64,000 bases of DNA from Candidatus Obscuribacter sp. (lineage in GTDB: Bacteria; Cyanobacteriota; Vampirovibrionia; Obscuribacterales; Obscuribacteraceae), in assembly GCA_016712465.1 (NCBI GenBank), contig JADJQZ010000001.1, positions 6,324,001 to 6,388,000 on the forward strand. The letters are read 5' to 3'. Below are positions 51,543 to 59,677 of this stretch, in pieces (position 1 is the stretch's first letter; the number at the start of each line of letters is the position of its first letter). The position numbers and the translations under genes were made by a program. The notes under the pieces are model-generated. The model did not search any database, was not told where the DNA came from, and saw only the letters and a program-made list of their open reading frames with translations.

Positions 51543-51692
51543 AGCATACTCCGTAGACCAGGTTAAGCCTGAGCAAAACAGCGCCCGCGGCAATCTGCCT
51601 GCTCCTACTTCAGTTGATGGCAATCAAAACCAGGGACCGCAATGATTACTCATAATTGCTCTCCAGAAAAATTGATTTTGTTTCCTGGTTGG

Positions 51693-51719
51693 GACATCCC
51701 TGTCCTCCTAAAGCTCCTC
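51693..51719 (-). promoter_or_regulatory. AGGGA-loop hairpin element, copy at 51.7 kb
   Basis: Reverse strand GGAC-AGGGAT-GTCC (51705-51692 including outer pair), 16 bases after the FtsH-like stop, preceded by GAGGAGCTTTAGGA. It is about 150 bases upstream of the BacA-like start. ACAGGGAUGU matches the CsrA SELEX core. Confidence 0.6.
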
Positions 51720-51720
51720 G

Positions 51721-54381
51721 CTAAGCGTTCGCCGCCCAGATGCGCCGGAATTCATCGCCAGTGAGGGTTTCTTCCTCAAAGAGCACCTCTGCGCAGGCCA
51801 ATATCTGCCGGCGGTGTTTCTCGATAAGCTGGTCGGTGGCGGCTTCCATCTCGTCTACCAGCTTGCTCCAGGCCTGGTTGAACCTGTCGAGCAGAACTTC
51901 GCCAACCTTCGAGACCGGAAAGCCATGTTGGTCAAGAGGCAAGGACTTGACCCCGAACTCAGCCGACATTCCGTAAATGCCGACCATCTGCCGGGCCAGG
52001 GTGCTGGCCCTCTCGAAGTCGTTGCTGGCACCAGTGGAGATCTTTCCCAGGATGAGCTTTTCGGCGGCACGACCGGCCAACAGAGAGCGCAAGCGAATGC
52101 GAAACTGCTCATCGGTCCAATCATAGCGTTCTCCTTCTTCCGGGGAGCTATCCATCAGACCGAGTGACTTATCGGTCATGACGATAGAGATACGATTGAC
52201 CGGATCCCCGCCCTCCGCTTCAGGAACAGCCGCATGTCCAATTTCGTGGACAGCCGTTGCCCAGCGCTCCTTATCCGTGCGCACCCGGCTCCTGATCTGC
52301 GTGCCGTAAGCCATCTTGTCCACGCCTTCGTGCAAGTCCTTAGCGGCAATGATAGCCAGGTCTCTGTACTTCTCTACTTCGGCGTCGGAGATGTCCTCCG
52401 TCAGTCCGCCAAACTGGCGCTCCACGGCAATGGTGGCAGCATTTTTGATAGCCCCCTCGATTTCCGCACCAGAAAAATCATGGCTTCTGCGAGCCAGATC
52501 ATCGAGCAGCTTGGCCTGGTAAGCAGCCTTCTCGTCTCCATCCGGCCCGATTACCCTAAGCTTATTCAGGTAGACGGCATAGATCTCCGCCCGACCTTTC
52601 TTATCAGGTTTGGGCACCTTCACCTTGATGTCGAACCGACCGGGACGCAGAATGGCTTCATCCAGAATATCCAGGCGGTTGGTGGCGGCCATAGTCAGAA
52701 CCAATCCGTGGTTACCAAAGCCATTCATCTGCACGAGCAATTCGTTCAAAGTCTGCTCGTATTCTTTGTCACCACCACCTTCACCGCTACCACGCTTCTT
52801 AGCAATGGCGTCAATTTCGTCGATGAAGATAATGGATATGCGACCATTGCGGCGTGCAGCGGATCGGGCCTTGGCATAAGCCTCCCGCACCCGCTTGGCA
52901 CCAACACCCACATACATTTCAACGAACTGCGAACCGGACATGGCTTCGAAGTGTCCGCCTATCTCCCCGGAGAGGGCTCGAGCAAGCAAGGTCTTACCGG
53001 TACCTGGCGGACCATGAAGAATAACGCCGCTAGGTACCGGCGCACCAAAGATCTTGTAGAGCTTGGGACGGCGAATCTTTCGTTCCACTATCTTCAGCTC
53101 ATCAATAGCTTCCTGGCATCCGGCCACATCCGCGAAGGTTTTGCGGTCCTCCTCCCGCACCTCCACGCCGCTGCCCGCATGGGAGCCACGACCTCCGGCA
53201 CCCGCAAGACTGCGTTTGCCATCAACGCCCTCTTCCACATCCCATTCCGACCACATGAGCGCCAGGCCAACCACCATGAAGGCACAGAGGATAAAGCCGC
53301 TGACAAGCTGAAATTTTCCGGCTTCGGACAAACCGGTAGCAAAGCCGGTGACCTCTACAGGCGAGCGACTCGCCATTTCGATACCGCCCTCTTTGAGACG
53401 GGCAAGAAAGGTCTTGAAAGCCGCATTGCCGGCCGCATCCTGAGAAAACACGACCAGGCGCTCGAGCACATAGGGCTTGCCGACGGAGTCCCCCTTCTTC
53501 TCAGTCTCTGCCTTAACTTCCGGGACCTCGCCTCCGTTTTTGCCGCTGCTTTCCCGAGTGGGAGGTCTGGCAGACTTGATTACCATGTAAGCAGAGTTCA
53601 ATTCACTCACATAGGCCACACGCTTAAGATCCTCCTTGTTCAAGGCAAGTAGCCGCTCAACCTGCCAGACCTGAGCGCGCTCAACCGCTTGCATCTCAGG
53701 CGGCAGTATCAATCTGTCGGGATTGCGATCAACACCGGTCAAGAGCGTCAGCCCATTCAAAGCGAAAATGCTCAGCACCAGGAGCAGGTAGAAGTTCCGC
53801 TGTCTCAAACCGGTCAGCTTTATGAGAGCGTCGACTGTTTTTTCAACGAACTCGCTGAGGACGCGCATGCGGCTCTTTTCCTCCCCTCGCTCGCGCCTCT
53901 TGAAGAGCAATACGCCTAGCCAAAAGGCGAACCAGAACATGGTCAGATACCATGAAAAGGGTCTGGAATAGTCGGCAGGATCAAAGGGAACGGTCTTCTT
54001 CTCATCCACAGGCAGGGAAACCGCTCCGGCCAACTGCCGCATCAAGGTAAGATCAGCGGTGCGAACAAAGCGTTCAAGCCCAAAGCCGTCACCATGCACG
54101 ATTATGCTGTTTGTCTCGGGAAAGAGCAGCAAACCCTTCACGGACTGGTCTCGACTGTTGAGCAAAACCTCCAGTTCCACAGCCGAGATTTTCTCGGCAG
54201 AGGAAGCAACCGCAGCATACTCCGGCGGCAAGACGTTGGGCATGTTCCTGGTGACGAAACCAGCAGAGGAAAGGAACAGAAAGAGCGAGAGAACAGCGAA
54301 AAATGCACCGAAGTGCAAAATGGATTTCCGAAAGAGCCGGTTTTTAGACAGGGACTTGAGGTAGGCAATAATCTTTTTCAT
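51721..54381 (-). CDS. FtsH-like AAA+ metalloprotease with duplicated membrane module
   Basis: 886 residues, against ~600-650 for usual FtsH. AAA+ domain: Walker A G-P-P-G-T-G-K-T (457-464), Walker B I-I-F-I-D-E-I-D (517-524), second region of homology A-T-N-R-L-D...R-P-G-R-F-D (566-584). Zinc site H-E-I-G-H (712-716) and third-ligand region S-N-D-F-E-R-A-S (~786). FtsH degrades membrane and regulatory proteins. The N-terminal 380 residues contain four membrane helices (~22-43, 144-161, 197-216, 357-376) instead of two. Both extracytoplasmic segments begin L-P-P-E and share a similar x-L-L-x-x...L-N/T-N-S pattern, so the helix-domain-helix unit appears duplicated. It follows a beta-solenoid gene and precedes the BacA-like gene. 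Confidence 0.9.
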   Translation of the reverse strand: MKKIIAYLKSLSKNRLFRKSILHFGAFFAVLSLFLFLSSAGFVTRNMPNVLPPEYAAVASSAEKISAVELEVLLNSRDQSVKGLLLFPETNSIIVHGDGFGLERFVRTADLTLMRQLAGAVSLPVDEKKTVPFDPADYSRPFSWYLTMFWFAFWLGVLLFKRRERGEEKSRMRVLSEFVEKTVDALIKLTGLRQRNFYLLLVLSIFALNGLTLLTGVDRNPDRLILPPEMQAVERAQVWQVERLLALNKEDLKRVAYVSELNSAYMVIKSARPPTRESSGKNGGEVPEVKAETEKKGDSVGKPYVLERLVVFSQDAAGNAAFKTFLARLKEGGIEMASRSPVEVTGFATGLSEAGKFQLVSGFILCAFMVVGLALMWSEWDVEEGVDGKRSLAGAGGRGSHAGSGVEVREEDRKTFADVAGCQEAIDELKIVERKIRRPKLYKIFGAPVPSGVILHGPPGTGKTLLARALSGEIGGHFEAMSGSQFVEMYVGVGAKRVREAYAKARSAARRNGRISIIFIDEIDAIAKKRGSGEGGGDKEYEQTLNELLVQMNGFGNHGLVLTMAATNRLDILDEAILRPGRFDIKVKVPKPDKKGRAEIYAVYLNKLRVIGPDGDEKAAYQAKLLDDLARRSHDFSGAEIEGAIKNAATIAVERQFGGLTEDISDAEVEKYRDLAIIAAKDLHEGVDKMAYGTQIRSRVRTDKERWATAVHEIGHAAVPEAEGGDPVNRISIVMTDKSLGLMDSSPEEGERYDWTDEQFRIRLRSLLAGRAAEKLILGKISTGASNDFERASTLARQMVGIYGMSAEFGVKSLPLDQHGFPVSKVGEVLLDRFNQAWSKLVDEMEAATDQLIEKHRRQILACAEVLFEEETLTGDEFRRIWAANA

Positions 54382-54412
54382 TGGCTTAGTTACCGTTCAA
54401 CTACTCATTTAA

Positions 54413-54447
54413 AAGCGGTAGCACCGTCCCTGGTGCAGCAACCGCTT
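54413..54447 (-). promoter_or_regulatory. AGGGA-loop hairpin element, copy at 54.4 kb, nested
   Basis: Reverse strand AAGCGGT-TGCT-GCACC-AGGGAC-GGTGC-T-ACCGCTT followed by TTT. The outer 7-bp and inner 5-bp stems put AGGGAC in the apical loop. It touches the stop codon of the solenoid gene (54447) and lies 32 bases before the FtsH-like start. It could be an intrinsic terminator/attenuator or an RNA-protein binding site. Confidence 0.6.
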
Positions 54448-55310
54448 CAGTGAGACTCCGTCACCACCGAGCCTGTTTCGGCTATTACCAGGGAGCCTTG
54501 CTCAGCCATAACCTTAGAGCCCGGTTTAGCCGTCACCTTAGCTCCTGCTCCGGCCTCCACGTCGGCACCGGCTAGGGCAATCACCTCCGAGCCTTCCTCA
54601 GCGTAGACCAGAGAGCCCTCCTCTGCTTGCACATGAGAGCCGGCCTTGGCAAAGACCCTGGAGCCACTCTGCGCAATCACCACCGCTCCCTCAAGGGCAA
54701 TGACGGTAGACTGGGATAGGGCGGTAACGTTCGAGCCTTGCCGAGCATAGACGGTAGAACGCTTTCCCGCAGTAACCCTTGACCCGTTTCTAGCCGTGAC
54801 TATGCAATCCTCCACAGGAACCACATAAGAGCAGTGCTCCGCCACCAGATTGGACCCGGCCCTGGTGAGAATGTGAGAGCCGCTTTCTGCATAGATGAGA
54901 GCCGGTGCCCTGGTACTACTGAAAGGCAAGTTGCCCCGATCTGCCTGGTAATTGACGAAGCCGCAGACAACCGCTTCGTCACTGGCCACAACACGACTGC
55001 CGCAAAAGGCTACCACTTGAGCACCGGCTTCGGCGTATACCGTGGCACCACTGCGGGCAAACACCGTGGAGAGAGCAAAGGCATGAACGGTGGAACCGCC
55101 CTCAGCAATGACCTTTGAATAGGAACGGGCATAGACGAGGGAGTGGCTCTCCGCAAGTACCGTAGAGCCGGCCTGCGCCTCGACCTCGGAGTCGGCCGAG
55201 GCCAAGACAATAGAACTCAGCATAGCCTTCACCTGAGCACCGCCTTGCGCCACAGCTGAAGAATAAGCCACATCAACCCGGCCGGAATCAGCACCAATGA
55301 ACTTACACAT
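54447..55310 (-). CDS. beta-solenoid protein of 8-residue repeats, unknown
   Basis: 287 residues from ATG 55310 with GAGG six bases upstream. After ~10 residues nearly the whole chain is an 8-residue repeat of the form G-S-x-V-x-A-x-x (for example G-S-T-V-L-A-E-S, G-A-T-V-Y-A-E-A, G-S-R-V-V-A-S-D), about 32 copies. An interruption of less regular sequence lies at ~112-140 (N-Y-Q-A-D-R-G-N-L). Alternating small, polar and hydrophobic positions at this period indicate a parallel beta-helix with two repeats per turn. No signal peptide. Cys residues occur at turn positions. Function unknown; 50 bases after a small gene and 65 bases before the FtsH-like gene, so likely co-transcribed with both. 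Confidence 0.8.
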   Translation of the reverse strand: MCKFIGADSGRVDVAYSSAVAQGGAQVKAMLSSIVLASADSEVEAQAGSTVLAESHSLVYARSYSKVIAEGGSTVHAFALSTVFARSGATVYAEAGAQVVAFCGSRVVASDEAVVCGFVNYQADRGNLPFSSTRAPALIYAESGSHILTRAGSNLVAEHCSYVVPVEDCIVTARNGSRVTAGKRSTVYARQGSNVTALSQSTVIALEGAVVIAQSGSRVFAKAGSHVQAEEGSLVYAEEGSEVIALAGADVEAGAGAKVTAKPGSKVMAEQGSLVIAETGSVVTESH

Positions 55311-55360
55311 TAGTTACCTCACAAAATCAAGAAGAACCCTATAAAGGGCAGATTAGGTAC

Positions 55361-55708
55361 TCAAATCTCCCAGTCAGGGGGTGTTACCCGGGAAGGAAAG
55401 GGCACCAGTTCAATGCGCTCACTGAAACCCTTAACGAGTTCGGTAACCTGACCAGCCAGCCGGAGCGCCGCTAAGTCTTGCCCATCATGGAGAAAGCCAA
55501 CCGCTTGATCGGCTAGTTCATAGGCCCGGCTCAGCTCGATGAGGGCCGCAGCCTCGCTTTGCTCCGGTACATGATTCACTTCAATGAAGAGCACGGCTTC
55601 GAAAGCACTGTAAACCGTTGCTTCCGTTTCGCTCAATTCATTGCCGCGACCCCGGCAAGAATCCTCTTCACAATTGGGTTCTTTACTCAGCCTCATTGCC
55701 ATGGTCAT
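55361..55708 (-). CDS. small acidic helical protein, unknown (first gene of the reverse run)
   Basis: 115 residues, ATG 55708 with GAGG five bases upstream (ATGs two and four codons later are possible). Largely helical and acidic, with E-A-A-A-L-I-E-L-S-R-A-Y-E-L-A-D-Q-A-V-G-F-L in the middle. No family recognised. It heads the reverse run of about twelve genes that ends at 45585. Confidence 0.6.
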   Translation of the reverse strand: MTMAMRLSKEPNCEEDSCRGRGNELSETEATVYSAFEAVLFIEVNHVPEQSEAAALIELSRAYELADQAVGFLHDGQDLAALRLAGQVTELVKGFSERIELVPFPSRVTPPDWEI

Positions 55709-56100
55709 AAAAGCCTCGCTAAGTTCACAGAAATATGGATTGGACGAACTTCTTGCCAGCTACAGACGGACGCTCTTGCGCCGGACAAGCAAGTTGTCGA
55801 TGAAAGTGAGCTGTGGTGTCAGGCTGCTGGTGACGAGGGATGTGCTCCGGGGTTTTTCGGTGTTGAAGTATTACCGTTTTCTAACACGGGTAGGGTTGCC
55901 ATTGTCAACAACATCCGGCGAACCCGAGACGATCGCAGGAAGAGTTTGCTAGATTTCTTCTAGCGCACAGACGATTAGCTAGCCTAAACACGCTATTTAA
56001 GCCATCTTTGCCTAATTCAAAAAGGCTCCAATCTTTGCCGATTTGAAATACAACGTCCATCAACGAAACTGAAGAGCAAAAACTATTCTGATGATTCCAG
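55709..56100. other. gap, probable promoter of the 55.7-45.6 kb run
   Basis: 392 bases. Forward frames here are antisense shadows of the 115-residue gene. ATCTTTGCC occurs twice (about 56001 and 56032), once with a short spacer. I could not pick a promoter with confidence. Confidence 0.4.
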
Positions 56101-57726
56101 TTACAAAACCGTCATGCCCTGAGTGTCAACGCAAAGATCATAGATTTCGCAAACGTTCTTCTGGCGGCGATTCCAGGTGCGCACCTGCTCAAGCACTTTA
56201 GCTTTCCAAATCTCCTGCACCAGTATAAGCACGGCCGGACCGCCTCCACTTAGAACACAACCGATGATTGGGGCGTCAGCCAGCTCTGCTTTCAAGGACG
56301 GCAACTCAGGAATCAAACTGGAACGCGCCGGTTCATGCAAAGCATCTTTCATGACTTCGTTCATGGCCAGAGGGTCGCGATTAATGACAGCGGCCACCAT
56401 AGAAGTGCTGTTGCGAATATTACTGACGGCATCGGCCAAATCCACGTGCTGAGGCACAACCTGCCTGGACTGCGGCGTGGTAAGAGTATAGGGTGGCACC
56501 ACCATAATCACCATCCAGTCTTCAGGCCAGGGAATAGTCTGAGCTACTACTCTTGCACCATTGACGGCCCCCCCGCAAACCACCATGGAGCCGAGCAAAC
56601 TGGCAGCCATTGTTTCGACATGGCCTTCCGTGCTGACACATTCACCAAGCAATTGAGCCCTTGTGGGCAAGCTGTCTTGCAAGACATGGGCAGCCCAGAG
56701 CGCCCCCAGAATCGCTGTACCGGCTGTTCCCAGGCCACTACCCAGGGGCAGATCGCAGCGGAGAGAGAGCCTGGCCCTCTTCAACAGGCCGGGATCATTT
56801 TTCCAGAGCTTTTGCAGAAGAGTGTAAATCAAATCACCGATATCAGAACCTTTACTGCTTTTGGCGAAATTACCATCTAAAGTCACCAAGCCGGTTTGAA
56901 CATTTGTGCCGACAGTCGAGGCTAGATCGCCGGCATCAAAACTGAGAGTGACATACGTATATAGATTTAGAGCCAGACCAATGGCATCAAGACCTGGTCC
57001 CAGATTACAGGTACTAAGCGGCACACGTAGGGTCAGTGCTCTGCCGCTGAGCAGGTCTTGTTTCGATTTTCCCGAACCGAGAACTCCGCCGTCAAAAATG
57101 TCCAAAGACGGTGAAGTCTTAAACTGCGTTTCTAGCTCCGCCTGAAGTTTCTGCCCCTGTTGACCTTGCTGCACATAGTGGCGACTGCGTCCCAATGTCT
57201 TCTGTCCAAGGTAGGCTTGAATCGTGTGAGATTCGAGCCCCTGCCTGGCCATCTGCAAACCCTTACTGTGCCTTAATATGCTGGGATTGACCGAAAACTC
57301 GAAACCGGCATTGCGCCCGGCCTGCGCCACGATAGCGCCCACAGAACGCTCATTGAGAACACCGCGCCGCTCAGAAATGAAGACATGTTCGCTCCTGGGC
57401 ATCTTATCTTTCCAGAGCTTCAAGAGACTGACTTCATCGTCTTCCAGGCTGTGTTCACTCTCTATGGCGCTGCGCTCTCGAAAAATTTTCAATATGCGAT
57501 TTTCAAGGTCTATGTTGGCCCACTTGAGAGAAATAATTTCGTTTACACCCAAAGCATGACGATAACAAAGTAGGATGAGCGCCGAATCCCGCAAGGGGTT
57601 GCGGCTGTGATCGAGGGCGGCGAGGCGCAGTGATTCCACTTCCAAAGGGGTAAGAAAGTCCCGCGGTCTGACCTCGGCGCTTTTGCGCTTCACCGGTGGG
57701 GCTTTCCGATTCGATTCCAGGGTCAT
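56101..57726 (-). CDS. tyrosine-recombinase-like domain fused to homoserine kinase
   Basis: 541 residues from ATG 57726 (GGAG at nine bases; frame open to 57804). Residues ~25-190 match a phage-integrase/XerC-D catalytic domain, but key residues are changed. The first Arg of the G-L-R-x-x-E motif is Gly (A-L-G-V-N-E, ~60). H-x-L-R-H is S-I-L-R-H (~149-153), L-G-H is L-G-Q (~175); the Tyr (~184) remains. Residues ~228-541 are a GHMP kinase of the ThrB type: S-T-C-N-L-G-P-G-L-D-A-I-G-L-A (~238-252), ATP loop L-P-L-G-S-G-L-G-T-A-G-T-A (~326-338), E-G-H-V-E-T and S-G-G-G-P-A-V. ThrB phosphorylates homoserine for threonine synthesis. The recombinase part is probably non-catalytic, perhaps DNA binding or structural. 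No stop or shift separates the parts. Confidence 0.85.
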   Translation of the reverse strand: MTLESNRKAPPVKRKSAEVRPRDFLTPLEVESLRLAALDHSRNPLRDSALILLCYRHALGVNEIISLKWANIDLENRILKIFRERSAIESEHSLEDDEVSLLKLWKDKMPRSEHVFISERRGVLNERSVGAIVAQAGRNAGFEFSVNPSILRHSKGLQMARQGLESHTIQAYLGQKTLGRSRHYVQQGQQGQKLQAELETQFKTSPSLDIFDGGVLGSGKSKQDLLSGRALTLRVPLSTCNLGPGLDAIGLALNLYTYVTLSFDAGDLASTVGTNVQTGLVTLDGNFAKSSKGSDIGDLIYTLLQKLWKNDPGLLKRARLSLRCDLPLGSGLGTAGTAILGALWAAHVLQDSLPTRAQLLGECVSTEGHVETMAASLLGSMVVCGGAVNGARVVAQTIPWPEDWMVIMVVPPYTLTTPQSRQVVPQHVDLADAVSNIRNSTSMVAAVINRDPLAMNEVMKDALHEPARSSLIPELPSLKAELADAPIIGCVLSGGGPAVLILVQEIWKAKVLEQVRTWNRRQKNVCEIYDLCVDTQGMTVL

Positions 57727-58136
57727 GGGAAACGACTCCAGCAAAAAGGGTCTTCGACGCAGAGCCTGACACTGCCGCTCTGGCATTCTCGCAGTTTCAA
57801 CCATGAAAACATAGCGGGGCTAGCGAGCAATTGCAAGAGCCAGCCAATCCAAACCTGTCGGCTCTTTGCAGGCAACTTTGCCGAAACCGGTTGATTCTTT
57901 ACCAATTCGAAAGGGCAAAGCGAGACAAATTTTGATTTGTTTTTTCCCAGCCCAGCTTGCTAATACGGGTCATTAGATGAATTTTCATCCCAACCAGTTC
58001 GAGGCAACCACTTACCAGATTTTCAAACAGCAAGCCACAGCGGCAACCCTTCCAGAGCAGATCTGCTGCATCGGTGAGGCCTACTCGCTAGGGATCTGCC
58101 AGTTTTCCCAGTCACCAAACCCACGAGGCAAAAACC
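57727..58136. other. divergent promoter region
   Basis: 410 bases between the fusion gene (reverse) and the 58137 gene (forward). It contains a possible small forward ORF at 57977 and AT-rich DNA around 57925-57945 (TTTTGATTTGTTTTTT). Confidence 0.45.
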
Positions 58137-58147
58137 GTGAGTTTTAA
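57977..58147 (+). CDS. possible 56-residue leader protein overlapping the next start
   Basis: ATG 57977 opens a 56-codon frame (starts MNFHPNQFEATT, three Cys in the middle) whose stop lies 10 bases inside the next gene (GTG 58137). Only a weak GGGT precedes it. The overlap would permit translational coupling. Existence uncertain. Confidence 0.3.
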   Translation: MNFHPNQFEATTYQIFKQQATAATLPEQICCIGEAYSLGICQFSQSPNPRGKNREF

Positions 58148-59573
58148 AACCCGAGCAAGCTCGATCTGGAGCTCAGTCAAAAGAGCCTGGGTCAACACCT
58201 TCAAATTCATCGGGCGAGGAATCAAACTGTCCTTCAGCCTGACCCTCGTATACGTGCTCGTCGTGCCGGTTATTCAGCCGGCGCTGGCCATGGCCTGGGC
58301 ACACCTGCCGGCGACTATCATAGCCGCAGCAGCCCTGGTACTCGTGTACCTGGCTCTGAGGCGCAAGCGCTACCTGCTCTCGGCTATCACTTTGATCGCC
58401 GGTCTGAGCACTTCCGCCGCTCTAGTCTACCTCTACCACAGCGGCTGGTTCATCGAAAACGAAATGGCATCGGCTCTCAACCCTCGAACCCTGACTGAAC
58501 TTCCGGACACCATCAACAACCGGCTGCTCGGACGGGCCACGGCCTTGCAATATGCCGGCAACGCCAACCACGACAATCGCCTGCGAGCGGGAAGCCCCCA
58601 CCTGACAGCCTCGCCCACTGGCGACAAAGTCTCCTGGCAGGTGCCTCTGCATTACACCGTCTGGTATGGTGCCGCGCTCGGCTCCACTGGCGGACTTATC
58701 ACAATCGATGCCGGGCAGACATCTCAGAAGGTGGATAGCATCGATCACAGCTTCTTCCCCTTCGGTGATGAAAGCTGGCTGACAGAAGCGGCCTTCCGTC
58801 TGCTCCATCCCCTCTCAAGACCAGGCAATGTCGTCTACTGGCGGCAAGACAACGGTCAATGGTGCATCCTCATCTCCTACCTGAGCTACAAGCCCACCCT
58901 GGGCGGAGGTATGATTCCCTATCTGGCCGGTGTCATGCAGGTAAACTCCTCAGGTACCATCGCCCACCATTCCGTCGACGAAGCCGCCAGGCTCTTCCCG
59001 GGCGTTCCCCTCTATCCGGCGCCCCTGGCCAGACAATATGCTGAAGCCTACGCCGACTACAAGCTGGGCGTGACCAATTACCTGGTCACCCAGAAAGACC
59101 TCTTGCGCATATCGGAGGATCCCAAGCTCTCCGACGACGACACGGCCTTCAACCGCCTGCCCTACTACCAGGCTTTCCATGGTCTCGGTCTGGAGCTGGT
59201 GGTGCCGCTGGAACCTAACGGCAAAGCCGACAACACCGCCCTGAAAGAGATTCTCTTCTTCGACGGCAGCACCGGCCAGGCTCACAGCTACCAGGTATCC
59301 AACAATCCACCTGTGGTGGGGCCCAAGCAGGCACTGCGCAATGTTGTCAACGCCGATTCTCAATCCGACTGGGGACAGTTCTTACCCATCGAGTCTAAGC
59401 TCGTGGTGCAGGGCTCCAAACGCTACTGGCTATACACCGTAGTCAATCGCACTACCTTTGCCCACGTCATGCTGGTACTGGTAGACGGTTTCACCCTGGA
59501 AGCCCATAAGTTCATCAGTACCGATGAACTGCATGACTTTCTCTCCCGGCAAGGACCAAACAGTAACAGGTAA
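58137..59573 (+). CDS. membrane protein with large extracytoplasmic domain, unknown
   Basis: 478 residues from GTG 58137 with GAGG eight bases upstream. Three hydrophobic segments near the N-terminus (~30-52, ~57-74, ~80-100), then a soluble domain of ~370 residues. It is rich in beta segments (V-P-L-H-Y-T-V-W-Y-G, G-L-I-T-I-D-A-G-Q, W-C-I-L-I-S-Y-L-S-Y, Y-W-L-Y-T-V-V-N-R-T). I do not recognise the family. The domain is probably outside the cytoplasm. It begins a forward stretch of membrane proteins (DUF502, YqhA). Confidence 0.7.
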   Translation: MSFKTRASSIWSSVKRAWVNTFKFIGRGIKLSFSLTLVYVLVVPVIQPALAMAWAHLPATIIAAAALVLVYLALRRKRYLLSAITLIAGLSTSAALVYLYHSGWFIENEMASALNPRTLTELPDTINNRLLGRATALQYAGNANHDNRLRAGSPHLTASPTGDKVSWQVPLHYTVWYGAALGSTGGLITIDAGQTSQKVDSIDHSFFPFGDESWLTEAAFRLLHPLSRPGNVVYWRQDNGQWCILISYLSYKPTLGGGMIPYLAGVMQVNSSGTIAHHSVDEAARLFPGVPLYPAPLARQYAEAYADYKLGVTNYLVTQKDLLRISEDPKLSDDDTAFNRLPYYQAFHGLGLELVVPLEPNGKADNTALKEILFFDGSTGQAHSYQVSNNPPVVGPKQALRNVVNADSQSDWGQFLPIESKLVVQGSKRYWLYTVVNRTTFAHVMLVLVDGFTLEAHKFISTDELHDFLSRQGPNSNR

Positions 59574-59677
59574 GCAAGCCGGAGGCCGGAGCGCCCTTCA
59601 TAAAAAGGTCTGAAGAAGGACCGCCCCACGATCAAGGACGATCATTCATCTGCAAAAGCCAGAGAGATTTTCTGACT

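Noticed and set aside
52234..53652. Forward frame of 472 codons
   Set aside because: Antisense to the FtsH-like gene, whose motifs are unmistakable.
55559..55963. Forward frame of 134 codons
   Set aside because: Half of it is antisense to the 115-residue gene with a good GAGG start; no ribosome site of its own.
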